A stretch of 64,000 nt of DNA from Usnea hakonensis. Its lineage: Eukaryota > Ascomycota > Lecanoromycetes > Lecanorales > Parmeliaceae. The DNA lies in contig BLJB01000181.1 of NCBI GenBank assembly GCA_013423325.1, positions 1 to 64,000 of the forward strand, read 5' to 3'. Below are positions 1 to 10,646 of the stretch, one piece after another. A program made the translations under genes and the position numbers. Positions within the stretch are counted from its first letter, which is position 1. Every line of letters begins with the position of its first letter. The notes beneath the pieces are model-generated. The model was not told the DNA's origin. It was given only the letters and a program-made list of their open reading frames with translations, and did no database searches.

Positions 1-57
1 GAGTGCTCCCGGAACAACGATAATCCGGCCTTCTCCGCAGAGAACAAATCGTGTCAT

Positions 58-245
58 AACAGATAGACTAGGATTATAAGAGGTTTAGGGGTATCCTAGT
101 TTAGCCCCTAAAATATAAACCCGTCCGATATTTAAGTAATTAAGTATCGAATTTAAGAGTATAAATCTATATAATAAAGAAGGCTTCTTCTAAACTTCTA
201 TATTTTATTAAGTACTATATAAAAGGAAGAAGAAGTCTATAAAGA
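58..245. repeat. AT-rich segment, possible mutated repeat remnant
   Basis: This stretch is strikingly AT-rich, with many TA steps and short TATA and TTAA words, unlike the mixed composition from about base 250 onward. Fungal repeats altered by repeat-induced point mutation (RIP) often look like this, and a similar composition returns at the far right end of the window. No protein can be read from it. Calling it a RIP remnant is an inference; a second genomic copy would be needed to show it. Confidence 0.35.
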
Positions 246-965
246 GGATACTCTTTCTTCTGAAATGCCTCGGCTCGGCAGTGGCCGGGAGCCACTTCCA
301 AATATAGCAAGTCGATTATCATGCTGACACCGGAATGAGACAAAACGCGCTAGTATCTTGGTTACAATAGAGTTGATGAGTTATTGAAATTGCTATACTG
401 GTCAATCAAAGACAGCGATTATGAAATTCTGGCCTATGACATTGGCGATGTAGTAGGGGTTGCGGCTACATTCTATCCTATAGAATCTTACAGAAAGTTA
501 CCCCTGAGAGAGGAAATAAATCTCAAAGTAATTGCCCGTGAAGATTTTATTGCTCAGTCTCAGCTTACATTCCCCGCTAAGCAGTGTCCTTCAGTACATC
601 AGTAATATAGAGCAAGCAAGGTAATTGGAAGTCCTGAAATACGATATACTGGAGGTTGAAAGCAACGCAATCGTAAGTAGAAAATCAAATTTCTAGGGGG
701 CGCTTCCACTGCATTTATGATTTCCCTGGGGTATGGTTTGACCGCCATGTGCTGCACCGCTCGTTCGGGTCGGCACCAAGTTTCGGCATCTAGACCACCT
801 CTGGCTAGAGCTCCCGAACCGCTTCAAGGTACCTAGCGTGCCTAGGTAGGTAGGTACCTAGGTACCTAGGTAGAAGGAATTATAATCCTGCAGGAGCAAG
901 CTTGCAGCATCGTGCGGCCATAACTTTTTCTCCAGCTTGATCTGACCTGTAAGAGAGCTTCAAGT
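246..965. other. intergenic region upstream of TIM54
   Basis: No convincing gene lies here. One 73-codon frame (384-605, +) opens only with TTG, has no recognisable domain and is not supported. The part near 830-873 is a palindromic repeat listed separately. The last ~90 bases must hold the TIM54 promoter and leader. Confidence 0.5.
829..873. repeat. palindromic CCTAGGTA tandem repeat
   Basis: The sequence is built from overlapping GGTACC and CCTAGG palindromes in tandem (the unit CCTAGGTA repeated with small variations). Each unit is self-complementary, so the array can fold on itself on either strand. It lies about 95 bases before the TIM54 start codon. It may be a simple repeat or a regulatory element; nothing in the sequence decides this. 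Confidence 0.7.
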
Positions 966-2477
966 ATGGCAGAGCAACCCCCACCTAATGCCACCTCCCC
1001 GGCCACCTCTCCCAAGGTGGGCGGTAACCCAGCCCTCCGAATGATGGGTATGTCAACAAATGACAAGACCAGCTAAATTAGAGAATATGGCTGATTATCA
1101 GCACGCGCAGGAATACCAAATTTTAAATTCAAGCTCCCTTCTCGCAATTGGCTTATCTTTTGGATTATAACTGGTTCCTTCACTTCAACCCTTCTATACG
1201 ACCGCTATCACAAGAAGAAAGCACAGCGAAAATGGTGTGCCTTGGTTTCCCGTCTCGCGCAGGAATCTTTGCCTGTCAACATGATGCCACGGAAAATCAC
1301 CATCTTCCTCGCAGCGCCTCCCGGTGATGGCCTTCGAGTATCTCGAGACCATTTCCACGAATATATAAAACCTATACTAGTCGCTGGAGCCATGGATTGG
1401 GATGTTGTTGAGGGCCGGAGAGAAGGAGAAGTAAGGGCAGGGCTAGCGGAAAAGATAAGAAAACTCCGAAAACGAAAAGGCGAAGTCTCACAAGCTGAGC
1501 CTGGTGAAGAGAATCAGGAAGACCTATACTATGAAATGCGGAAAAGGGCAGGAACCATAGACTGGGGTGGCGTGCAGGGCGATTTGGTACTTGGCAGACA
1601 CGCCTGGAAGGAGTACATACGTGGTATTCACGAGGGCTGGCTGGGGCCGTTAGATGAAGCCCAACCTCTCGAATCAGAATTGCCGGATCCAAAATCGCCG
1701 GCAGCTCACTCCCCAGACGAGCCCTTTCCAGAAACACCATCTCCAGGAATAGCGTCTTCAGAAACACCATCCCCGACTCCACCCCAAACAAATACATTGC
1801 CACCCGAATCTTCGCCAGAAAAGACAGCCGAAAAGCCTGCAAAGCCACCAGTTGCGCCTCCTTTTATCGCGCCCTCAGAATATGCATCTTCAATTGCTGC
1901 TCCCACGTTACCTAACACTCTCCCTCCATCATCACCAGTCGCTCTTCCCCACCTTCTTGGCTTCTTCAATTTTCCCATACGCATCTATCGCTTCCTGACT
2001 CGGCGGCACCTCGCCGACTCCACTGGGGCCTCTGTCGCAGCTATCGTCTTAGCGTCACAATCACGTGCATTTACCAAATCTACGGAATTCGCTTCTGCCA
2101 TTGATCCAGATGATGCGTCGCCCACCATTAATGACCAAGCTGACAGTGCCATCTCACAGGTGAAAGAGACATGGGAGCAAGAATCGGTATTAAGTGAAGA
2201 AGAGTCAGAGTGGCATAAGAGCGCTTGGAAGTCAAATGAAGAGGGAGATGACAGGGAAAGAGTGTGGCAGGAAAAATTGGTTGTCGACGAAAGGATTGGG
2301 AATAGGATGAGGCTCTTCGAATTGATGAGCGGCCAAGAGGAAGAGGCCGAGAAGCTAGACGAGGAAAAACAACAGGATGTTGAGGGATACATGGAGAGGG
2401 TCAAGAAGGCAATGGGCTTTGGGCTTAAAGAGAAGCCTGGGTGGGAGATGGGCCTTGAGGGAGATGAGGATACATGA
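966..2477 (+). CDS. TIM54: mitochondrial import inner membrane translocase subunit Tim54
   Basis: Tim54 is a subunit of the TIM22 complex, which inserts carrier proteins into the mitochondrial inner membrane. Exons are 966-1047 and 1111-2477 (intron 1048-1110, GTATGT...CAG), giving 482 residues. The start was chosen because exon 1 adds a Pro/Ala-rich tail ending RMM, and the splice makes GIPNFKFKLPSRNW, the usual entry to the single membrane segment (about residues 42-60). That segment is followed by a basic DRYHKKK stretch, then the conserved core with PRKITIF, FHEYIKP and DWDVVEGRREG. The middle (about 150-260) is Pro/Ser-rich and the C-terminus is acidic and charged, as is common in fungal Tim54. 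Recognition rests on the N-terminal 150 residues; the rest is weakly conserved in the family. Confidence 0.92.
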
Positions 2478-2903
2478 TGATATACCTATGTAATCGAAGC
2501 ACCTGAAATCTGCATTGCATACTAATCAAGTTGGTCAAAGAAATTCCCCTCTTACCCACTTGCATTCTACAAATCAAAGAATGCCAAAAATTTTCTCCTT
2601 CTCAAGTCTCCGCTTCTTCGTTCTTTGCATTCGTTTATTATTTAAACACGAGCATTCTGACGGATTAAAACCCACCAAGCAGTGTTTATTTCGTTGTATT
2701 TTGACCTTTGCTCTGATTGGTCAAAGTGGATCTCAGGTACCCTCGGCAGCGGCATCGATTTGTCGATCTCCCGCTTTTCAATTGCAAAAACTACGTCATT
2801 TCTCCACGCGCAACCCTACTACAATCCAGAATTGCATAGCGTACGGAAATGGCCTGCTTCATTTTCCTCACTCTGCCTTCACCAATCCGTAGCAATCATC
2901 ATC
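2478..2903. other. intergenic region, TIM54 to cation transporter
   Basis: A pyrimidine-rich spacer that holds the TIM54 3' end and the promoter and leader of the transporter. The reading frame of the transporter is open upstream to about 2682 but without an ATG in good context, so this is taken as leader. No other gene is seen. Confidence 0.5.
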
Positions 2904-4362
2904 ATGGTTCACAGACCCTTACCAAACGGCCATGCGAGTCAAGACTACAAGCCTGATGATCTCGAAGCTGCCATCATCGCGTCCCGCCGAAAAGCGCGCT
3001 TCAAGGACGAAGTAAACGCTGCCGTCCACGACGACTTTCATGCCGAGCTCAAGCGCAAGCTGAGAAATGGGGTCAACCGTGACGAGCTAGAGAACTACCG
3101 CAAGTCTATCTCCGAGTTGAAGGGCATCAAGGAGAAGAAAGTCCGGGCTTTCTATGAACAGCAGAATGAGAGATTGAATGACTGGCTCGAGGTCGATACT
3201 TTGGTGATGAGTATGGCTGATGACGTGCTGGATTCAATGAACCCGCGGGATGCTGATGGAGACGGCGTTGCGGAGCTCGGCGGGATGTTGAAAACGACCA
3301 AGGGCGACATTGATCCTCTGTTGACGGAGGATGAGAGGGAGAGAAGAAAGACTGGGGAGAAGAGGGCGAAGTGGGCTATTAATGTATGGTTGTCCGCCTA
3401 CTTCCTTGGTAAAGCTTTCGACTGAATCCCTATAGATCAACGTCATAGCCAATATCATCCTCCTCGTCGCCAAAATTATTGCCGCCGCGACGTCCTCCTC
3501 CCTCTCGCTCATTGCTTCCCTTGTGGATTCCGCCCTCGATCTGCTCTGCACGTTAATCATCTGGACAACGAACAAGCTCGTTCAATGGAAAATACGACGT
3601 TTGCGGCACAAGTTTCCAGTTGGGCGTCGACGGCTAGAACCCCTCGGGATCTTGGTCTTCTCTATAATCATGATAGTCTCCTTTCTCCAAATCTTAAAAG
3701 AGTCCGTCGAGAAACTGCTACCCGGTGGGCCGAGAGAGGCAGCGACGTTGCCTCCCGTGGCCATTGGCGCACTAGGTGCTACGGTGGCGATCAAGGGCAT
3801 CATCTGGTTCGGTTGCATCCGCGTCAAAACGACACAGGTCCAGGCTTTGGCCCAAGGTAAACCCTCCTCAATCCTCCCGACCCCGCACCTTCCAACCTTT
3901 TCCTAACCGAGCTCTTCAGACTGCAAAACCGACGTGGTCTTCAACACCCTCTCTCTCCTATTCCCACTCATAGGCCACCAATTCAGCCTCTGGTGGCTCG
4001 ACCCCGTCGGCGCCGGCCTCCTCTCCCTCTTCATCGTCTACGACTGGGCCGAAACCTGCTTCGAAAACGTCACCCGCCTCACCGGGTCCGCCGTCTCCCC
4101 CACCGTGCTCAAAAAAGTTACCTTCCTCGCCTGGCGCTTCGCCCCCGTCGTTGACGCCTATAAAACGATCACGGCTTACCATGCGGGGGATGGGGTGTGG
4201 GTGGAAGTGGACATTATACTGAAGGAGGATACGAGGTTGAGCAGGGCGCATGATGTCGCGGAGACGTTGCAGTATTGTTTGGAGGGGTTGAGCGAGGTGG
4301 ATAGGGCGTTTGTTAGTGTGGATTATGCGAGTCAGGGGCCTACGGGGCATGCGGAGGGATGA
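2904..4362 (+). CDS. cation diffusion facilitator (CDF) family metal transporter
   Basis: Predicted divalent-metal efflux transporter of the fungal CDF type with a long soluble N-terminus. Exons 2904-3383, 3436-3856 and 3920-4362 give 447 residues. Residues 1-160 are cytosolic, charged and helical. The membrane domain begins at about residue 163 and carries SLVDSALD, so Asp191 and Asp195 form the first DxxxD metal site. The second site is made across the exon 2/3 junction as DCKTD, with Asp301 and Asp305. This DxxxD pair, rather than the HxxxD of classical zinc CDFs, is typical of the Mn/Fe-type branch, so Mn or Fe is the likelier substrate (inference). The C-terminal cytosolic domain (about 360-440) has the usual mixed alpha/beta look. 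Third codon positions switch from C to G near base 4170. The gene converges on NAT1. Confidence 0.85.
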
Positions 4363-4708
4363 GGAGGTTTTGGATGCATAGCGAGGTGGTACATTCATCT
4401 TGGCTTGAGCGCAGCATGACAAGGGTTCAGGGAAGAGTAATGGGAGGGAAGGGGGTGTTTCGCATATCAGGGGCGTACACATGTAGTTTCAATTGGACTA
4501 GTCGGTTCAATCGATACATTCGTCCCACATCTCTTTTCTTTGATTTTCCCCTACCTTCTATATGTGATACACCAAAAACATCTTGAGATCGCAGATTTGA
4601 TCGATCAAAGACGTGAAGAGTCAAAGCCGAACACAACCTCTTCGTTCCTCGCCCGCGTCGACGGAACCATCTTTCTTTTTCAGCTGTTGACCAGCCGAGT
4701 CGGGTCAT
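4363..4708. other. convergent 3' region between transporter and NAT1
   Basis: The two genes end 346 bases apart, facing each other, so this stretch holds both 3' untranslated regions and polyadenylation sites. No coding signal is visible. Confidence 0.5.
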
Positions 4709-7347
4709 TCAATCTCCTTTCTTCTTGAAAACGCTAGCTTCAGGCCATCGTTCATGCGCCGCGGCCAAATAGTCATTTCGGTACTGATCTTTCGCTTTCC
4801 ATTCCTTTAGCAGCTCTAGCCCTCTCACAGCGTCGTCCAGACTGCTCCCATTAAGCGCCAGCGTCCTTATGACATCCTGCTGATTCTTCTCGCTGCTGCT
4901 CGGATCGAGAAACTGCCTCGCTTTGAGAAAGGCTTGTACGTGGGGGGCGCTCTCGTGGTTCTTGGCCAGAAAATCGTCGTTGTGTTTTGAGAGGTCGGCA
5001 GCAGCAGAAATGATTGAGTTGAACTCGGCAGCGATGACTTCTTGGATCCTGCGGTCTGGCGGCTCAGTCTGTGTGCTGAAGGTCTGTCCCAAACGGATGG
5101 CTTGTTCATGAGTAGTTGGGTCTGATGGGGAGAGGGCGTGGGATGCTAGGAGACTGCGGAGAGCCAAAAGGTATTTCTCTGCAAAATCATTAGTCTGTGT
5201 CCAATTCGGCTGATCACACTGGCCTTGTGCACTTACTCCGTCGGAGGAAGATCTCGAAACCCGCCTGCTGAGCCTGGACGTTTTTCGGGCTGAATTCAAG
5301 AAGTGGCGCGATGAACTTCATAGCCTCCACTAGAGGCTCTGACGTCTGTAACAATTTTTCGCCTTTAGGGTCTTTATCCTCTTTTTTAGGATCGCCGTTC
5401 TGGTCAACAGGTGCAGGCTTCTTGGAATCTTTTCTTTCCGCTTCTTCTTTGGCTTGCTTCTCCTGGTCCCTCCTCGCCTTTTTCTGCGCTTTCTTGCGTT
5501 CCGCGCTATCCATCTTGTCTCCGTTCACTCCGTTGGTCATCTTAGCGTGGGCAAGATCGGGCTGATCGTGGAGCATCACGTATATCCGGGCCGCAGAAAT
5601 CGCAGCACGCGTGAAGAAGGGATGTTCCCGGAGATGATCCTCCCACCTCATCATATCAATATACGCTCGAATTTGACCCTTTCGCAACGAAAAGCTATGG
5701 AAATCAAGTTGATCTTCTTGCCATAACTCAAAAATGGTAGAGATGGACGCAAATCTTTTCAGGGCCAGACCGAGATTACCTTGGCGTGCATATGATTCAC
5801 CATCTTCTGTGATGTACCATACACACTGCATGTCATGGAGGTCTCCAAGAGGTCCACCTAACGCTTCATTCCTCGTGAACTTGGCCATGTTTTGGATCGC
5901 TGCTTCATTCTCATTATTTCGTAATTGATACTTCGCGGCCTTTGTGTTGATATATCGATCTCTCACGTCTAGTTTCCTGCCTTCTTCCATCAGTTCCGCA
6001 GCTTTCTGGAGATTGCCGTAATGCTTCCATATCCTAGCTTTCGTCATATGGTACTCCACAGATTCCGGTGTCGAGCTCAGAGCATCATCAATGTATTTCA
6101 TGGCTTTCGGCAAATCCCGACTCAGACGGTAATTGTAATGTTGAGCTAGGAAATATCGTACTGAAGGCATGAATAGATCTGAGTCGCCATCGCTTTCGTT
6201 TTCAAGGGATCCATTGGTTTTCGTGTTCAGCAATCCAGATGCATAACCCTCCACCAATTCCTGTATCACGTCCCGTTTCCTAGAGACAGAGTACAAAGCT
6301 TTCACATTGTTGAAGGTTGACCAGACACCCTTACTCAGCATACGTTTCAAATACTGGTCAGCAGCTTCCCGAAACTCATCGTTTTCCAAAAACTCTAGTG
6401 GTATCCTTGTCGCAGCATCCCCTCTAGGGTTATCTTTGGCAACGTCTCCGTACAGCTTCTTCAATTCCTCCACGTTGGATCTGTCGATCTCCAAGGCCTC
6501 TTGGAGTCCTTCAAAATACGCTCGGTACTCTGCATTACGTCTCAACAGCAGACGGTACGCTTTCGCAGCCTCTTCATTCCTACCCAACATGAGTAGATAT
6601 TGTGCCCGTAACTCCATCACTGATGTCCGGTCTGGATTGTTCTTTGCTGCTGCGTCTAAGTGTTCCAAAGCACGCTCAATCTCGCCTGTCTCCGCGATTA
6701 TAGAATTTTTGTACAAAATAGCTTCGGCGTGCTCAATGTCGGTCTTCGGTGGTGGAGACTTCAAAGTCTCTTCGTAAGTCGTCAAAGTTCTTTCCGCATT
6801 GGCGAGATCTCCTGCTAGATGCTGCGCCACTGCCAGCGCTGTCCAATTCTGCCTCCAACCAGTCCGTTGCTGCAAAATTGCTCGCCGGCTCTGCACGTAG
6901 CCTTGATAGTCTCGCGTCTGTATCTGGAGGACAGCCAAATCCTTCTGTATCTGCTGCGATTCCGGTTCCAGCTTCAGCGCAAATTTGTACGCTTTGATCG
7001 CCTCTTCATAATTTTTCTCCGACCTGTAGAGGAGACCGTAGACGTGCCAACAGACATGAGATTTCATGGCATTCTTGAGTGCCACTTTCGCCAACGCAAA
7101 TGCTTCCTCGGAATTTCCTTGCGAGTTGATGATGAGGGCTTTCATTGCGATTGTGTCGCCATGATCAGGACTTTTTCGTAGGATCTGATCCGCAGCTTTG
7201 AGACCTTCCCCGACGATCAGCTAAATACCGTTGCGTATCAGGTACTTGCCTACCCTTCTTGTACTGCTTATTCTCATAGTTCTTCACCAACTGTGTGAAA
7301 AGCGAGCGCTCCTTCGAGGCCAGTGGCTGGGGGGGAGCTGGAGCCAT
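4709..7347 (-). CDS. NAT1: N-terminal acetyltransferase A auxiliary subunit (Nat1/Naa15)
   Basis: Auxiliary, ribosome-anchoring subunit of NatA, which acetylates the N-termini of nascent proteins together with Ard1/Naa10. Exons on the minus strand are 7347-7254, 7204-5237 and 5178-4709, giving 843 residues, the usual size for the fungal protein. The first intron splits a Gly codon so that NKQYKKG continues into LKAADQIL; the second joins FEIFLRR to RKYLLALR. The chain is a run of TPR helices throughout (for example HVYGLLYRSEKNYEEAIKAY and KALEHLD-type repeats), with WKHYGNLQKAAELMEEGR near the middle. A highly charged Lys/Glu linker (KKAQKKARRDQEKQ) precedes the C-terminal part, as in Naa15 homologues. 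The start MAPAPPQPLASKE fits the family. Confidence 0.95.
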
Positions 7348-7884
7348 CTTGGTTCAGCGATGAGGGCTATATATTGTTTGAAATCCGGTAGTCTCCTGCT
7401 GTTTTCAAGCAGCTATCTCGATATAGAGAGCAGGGCCAGTGCTAGGAACGGCCCCGCAAGATGTAATGCTCTGTTCCGAGTTGCCTCGAGCATATCCTCA
7501 GTAATTTCAGCAATATCTCCCTCACATCTCAAGTAAAAATTCTACAACGACAACAGCGTCTGCAAGTTCATATTTATGGGCGAAAATGCGGGAAGTAAAG
7601 CTATTTCGACACCGCAGCTCCGCCTAGTGAGATTTCCGAGCATAAGCGAGGGCGATTTTACCCGCAGCAGCCAACGATCAGAAGGAGGGAAAAATTTTTC
7701 AGACTTTACGCACATACTACACATTTCCTCGATTGTTATACTATACACAACGTTCGTTCAGACTCCAAAGTGGTTTTCCATTGATGACCCAATTACACTG
7801 CCTGGTTCTATACATTGACGCCGTCGCTAATGCTCTCAACAACGTTATGCCGCCTCTGATCCTGTACTAACACACCATGGTTTC
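7348..7884. other. intergenic region between NAT1 and the MIX23 gene
   Basis: Both flanking genes are on the minus strand, so this is the NAT1 promoter plus the 3' end of the upstream gene. Short open frames here have no domain and no codon bias. Nothing further is seen. Confidence 0.5.
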
Positions 7885-8512
7885 CTATGAAGGAGCTTCT
7901 CTGTCTTCCCTCCACTTATTTAAAGCTTCCTCCCACCCAGTCCCAGGATCACCGCACCTTTCCGATACGAGAGCCCATGTTCTTGATCTTATTATGCCCT
8001 CCACGCTCCTTTCATTCCTTATGAGGTTCGCCAGTATTTCCGTCCTTGCTTCTCTTGGAAAGAAGCGCCCTGAATATGGGTCAAGACGCTCGTCTACCAC
8101 CCGCTCCCGTTCTTTCGCCGACTCCACCTGCTTCAGGGCCAGATCAGGGTCACTTGGATCCAATGCGACGCCTGCACAATAATTGAGAACATCCGCCCTC
8201 GTCTGCCAGCTTTGGAAGAGTACTTCATTCTTGAAGCTTAAACATGCTTGTGGATCTGTAGGCCGTCTCTCGACAGGCCGTATCTGCCGTTCTGACGTAG
8301 TTGCTGGATCCCACGGTTTCCGCGAGGGTGTCATCAAAGCATTGAGGTTCTGTATTATCGAGTCATCAATCATACCCCTAGATAATCGGAGGAAGTCTGG
8401 GAGTCCATTAGCCACAGAATAAAATTGTGGCGGACTCTGACGTACCTTGTAGTGCTGTCTGGTTGAAACAGAATTGCGGTGTAAGATTCGGACGACTTGG
8501 AGGCTCTGACAT
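7885..8512 (-). CDS. Cid2/MIX23 family protein
   Basis: Member of the family that contains fission yeast Cid2 (caffeine-induced death), yeast Mix23 and human CCDC58, linked to the mitochondrial intermembrane space and protein import. Exons 8512-8446 and 8396-7885 give 192 residues; the splice restores NQTALQDFLRLSRG. The start MSEPPSRPNLTPQFCF is preferred because the conserved block begins at once; an in-frame ATG 32 codons upstream exists. The family signature is visible: IDDSIIQNLNALM, then FKNEVLFQSWQTRADVLNYC, RLDPYSGRFFPRE and RTWALVSERC. Four Cys residues (15, 74, 96, 170) sit at the positions shared with human CCDC58. A mitochondrial role is known for the family; for this protein it is inferred. 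Confidence 0.85.
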
Positions 8513-9557
8513 TCTCTTGTCGTAAGTTTGATTCGGTAAAGCCTGCCTCTCGGGCTGCTCTTCACTTTCGTTTGTTGTCCAAAACAGTCCCGCCACCACG
8601 AATATCATTCGGCTGTAGGAATTATTAAAGAGGTTTTGTAGACGTCACAGATCTTTCCAACTGCTGGCGACCTACGTGAAAATTTATAAACCCAAAAATG
8701 AGAAACGAAAAGGAAGAAAAGAGATCGTCAAGTGAACGAACTTAGCTACCAATGCTGCCGAAACCGCCAAGACAAGAAATTGCTGCCGAGGTGCATAAGC
8801 GCGTTAGACGAGGGCTTGGCAGGAAGCGGCGCCCAATTTGTAAAGTACATCGAAATCACACTTTCTGATCCGGTACCAAATGCAGAAGCGAGGCTTGGAC
8901 CTTGCATGCTATTTTGCTGCTGACGCTTTGCAAAGGATTTGTTCGTTGTCACTACGTAGGGGCTGAACAGCTGCTATCACAAGCCATGGCTCTACCCTGG
9001 GAAGCGGGCGCAATTCCAATGTCCTCCTCAGCCCACCTTGCAGATGAATATGCGTGTCAGGCGCTATCCGGCATGTTGGCGCTGAGCTTTTGACGTTCAG
9101 AAAATTCGGTCCCCCTCTCAGTACGCCAAAGCGCAAAAGCTTCAACGCATTTAGTACGGGTTGAAAGGATGAAACGATGAAAGGTTGGTAGCGATTTCAT
9201 GATCACTCGCCGAAAGACAACTCGATTTTCGACAATGTTCTTTGACAACAGCAGAAGGGCGTATGGCGATCTCTTTGTATGTTTGATCTCGATTTCATAG
9301 AGTGAGGTTTAGACAGGTTGCTATGAATCGGGAATTCAGGCATCTATTCTCTTATTTGTAAGGTTCAAGAAATGTCCAATGCTTCTTAGTAGGTCGATTC
9401 AAAGAAGACTGATTTGCCAGAATACTCAATAATTTATTTCACACGAATGCTGAACGAGGTCAGCTTTCCATGGCGTTCCAATACATTGGACAAATAACTG
9501 TTGATATTGATTTCTAGCTGCACGAAAATTGGCCGCGGAAGCTAATTCAAGGGTGAG
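8513..9557. other. gene-free region
   Basis: About 1 kb between the minus-strand MIX23 gene and the ankyrin remnant. Open frames of 60-80 codons occur on both strands but overlap each other, lack domains and mostly lack ATG starts. Apart from the MIX23 promoter at its left end, I see nothing specific. Confidence 0.45.
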
Positions 9558-10347
9558 ATGCAGGACCTTTGATATATTGCCTCCCAGAAGGGCGACCTGG
9601 ACGCTGCAAAAAGGACGATATGCCAGCTCAAAACCTTAAAACCTGCCTATAAGCCTCCCTTCTCCTCAATCCTACGCGCAGCGACGAGCAAAGACCGCGC
9701 CAACGTCGTCAAGTACTGCCTTGACCACAGCACTCCAATCACCCGTGAAGTCATGAAGCTCATTCTCATGAAGGACCAAAGACGTACACAAGCTTTTGCT
9801 CGACACGAACGCCATCGATGTCAATTGCTACATTTCTTGGTTTGGTGACATGCTCTCTGACGCCGCGACTCATGATGATTTCGAGATGGCTACCATCTGC
9901 CTCTCCCACGGCGCAAATCCTAATACTAACCTTATCGACGAGCATTTGAGCATCCTGGCCGCGGTTGCCGACCTAACTTACGTGGGGATGGCAAGATTGC
10001 TACTTAAGCACGGTGCACTCTTGCGTGAGAGCGACGCGATTATCAAGGCTGCTGAGGCGGGGAAGCTAGGAATGGTGAGAGTGTTGCTGGAGGAAGGAGC
10101 TGATCCGAACGAGGTTGGGATTGAGCACCCAACTGATCTGAGGTACAAGGGGGATATAAGAATTGCACTGCATCGGGCTGTAGTAGGAGGACATGAGGAG
10201 ATCGTAGGGTCCTTGCTAGCGCATGGAGCTGCCATTAGTCCAAAAGACCCAATGGGACGAACGCGATTGGCTTTGGCGCTGGACCAAGGAATTGAAGTTT
10301 TCACAGTCTACTCAAGTTACAAAGCTGGAGAGAATAAATTAAGCTAG
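9558..10347 (+). pseudogene. ankyrin-repeat protein pseudogene (one frameshift, early stop)
   Basis: Two reading frames together spell one ankyrin-repeat protein. The first (about 9573-9780) has QKGDLDAAK and SSILRAATSKDRANVVKYCL; the second (to the stop at 10347) has VHKLLLDTNAID, MATICLSHGANPNTN, MARLLLKHGALL, MVRVLLEEGADPNE, IALHRAVVGGHEEIVGSLLAHGAA. The join is at the AAA run 9778-9780: one extra base there shifts the frame. Upstream, an in-frame TGA at 9570 comes four codons after an ATG. The ankyrin consensus is otherwise well kept, so the loss looks recent, unless the single-base change is an assembly error. About five repeats; no other domain is seen. Partners cannot be inferred. Confidence 0.75.
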
Positions 10348-10646
10348 ACTTTCCATGCTAGGTACTTCAAGAATCAGCTCGATGGTGTCTCTCAGAAAGC
10401 TTATAGTTTAAGGTAACCTTCAGCTACGGTCTAGTTTGTACTAGTGTAAACCCTAGAACACTACGCGATACGCGAGTTCTTGGCGAGATTAGAGCCAGAT
10501 TGACGCGTCACATCTCATTTAAGCTATCACCAGCCTTACAGAAACCACTCTTGTAATGCTTAGATTTCGGATCAAAGTCAGCAAGCCCTGCGCAATCGAT
10601 AAATATTTGTAGGATTTGAGCCCCTCGATCTTCGCAATTTTCAAGA
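10348..10646. other. intergenic region upstream of the glycosylase
   Basis: Just under 300 bases, holding the 3' end of the ankyrin remnant and the promoter and leader of the DNA glycosylase. No gene is seen. Confidence 0.4.

Noticed and set aside
384..605. 73-codon open frame at the left end
   Set aside because: Starts only with TTG, has no domain and lies beside AT-rich repeat-like DNA.
1372..2404. Minus-strand frames across TIM54
   Set aside because: Antisense shadows of a conserved gene; composition-driven and without domains.
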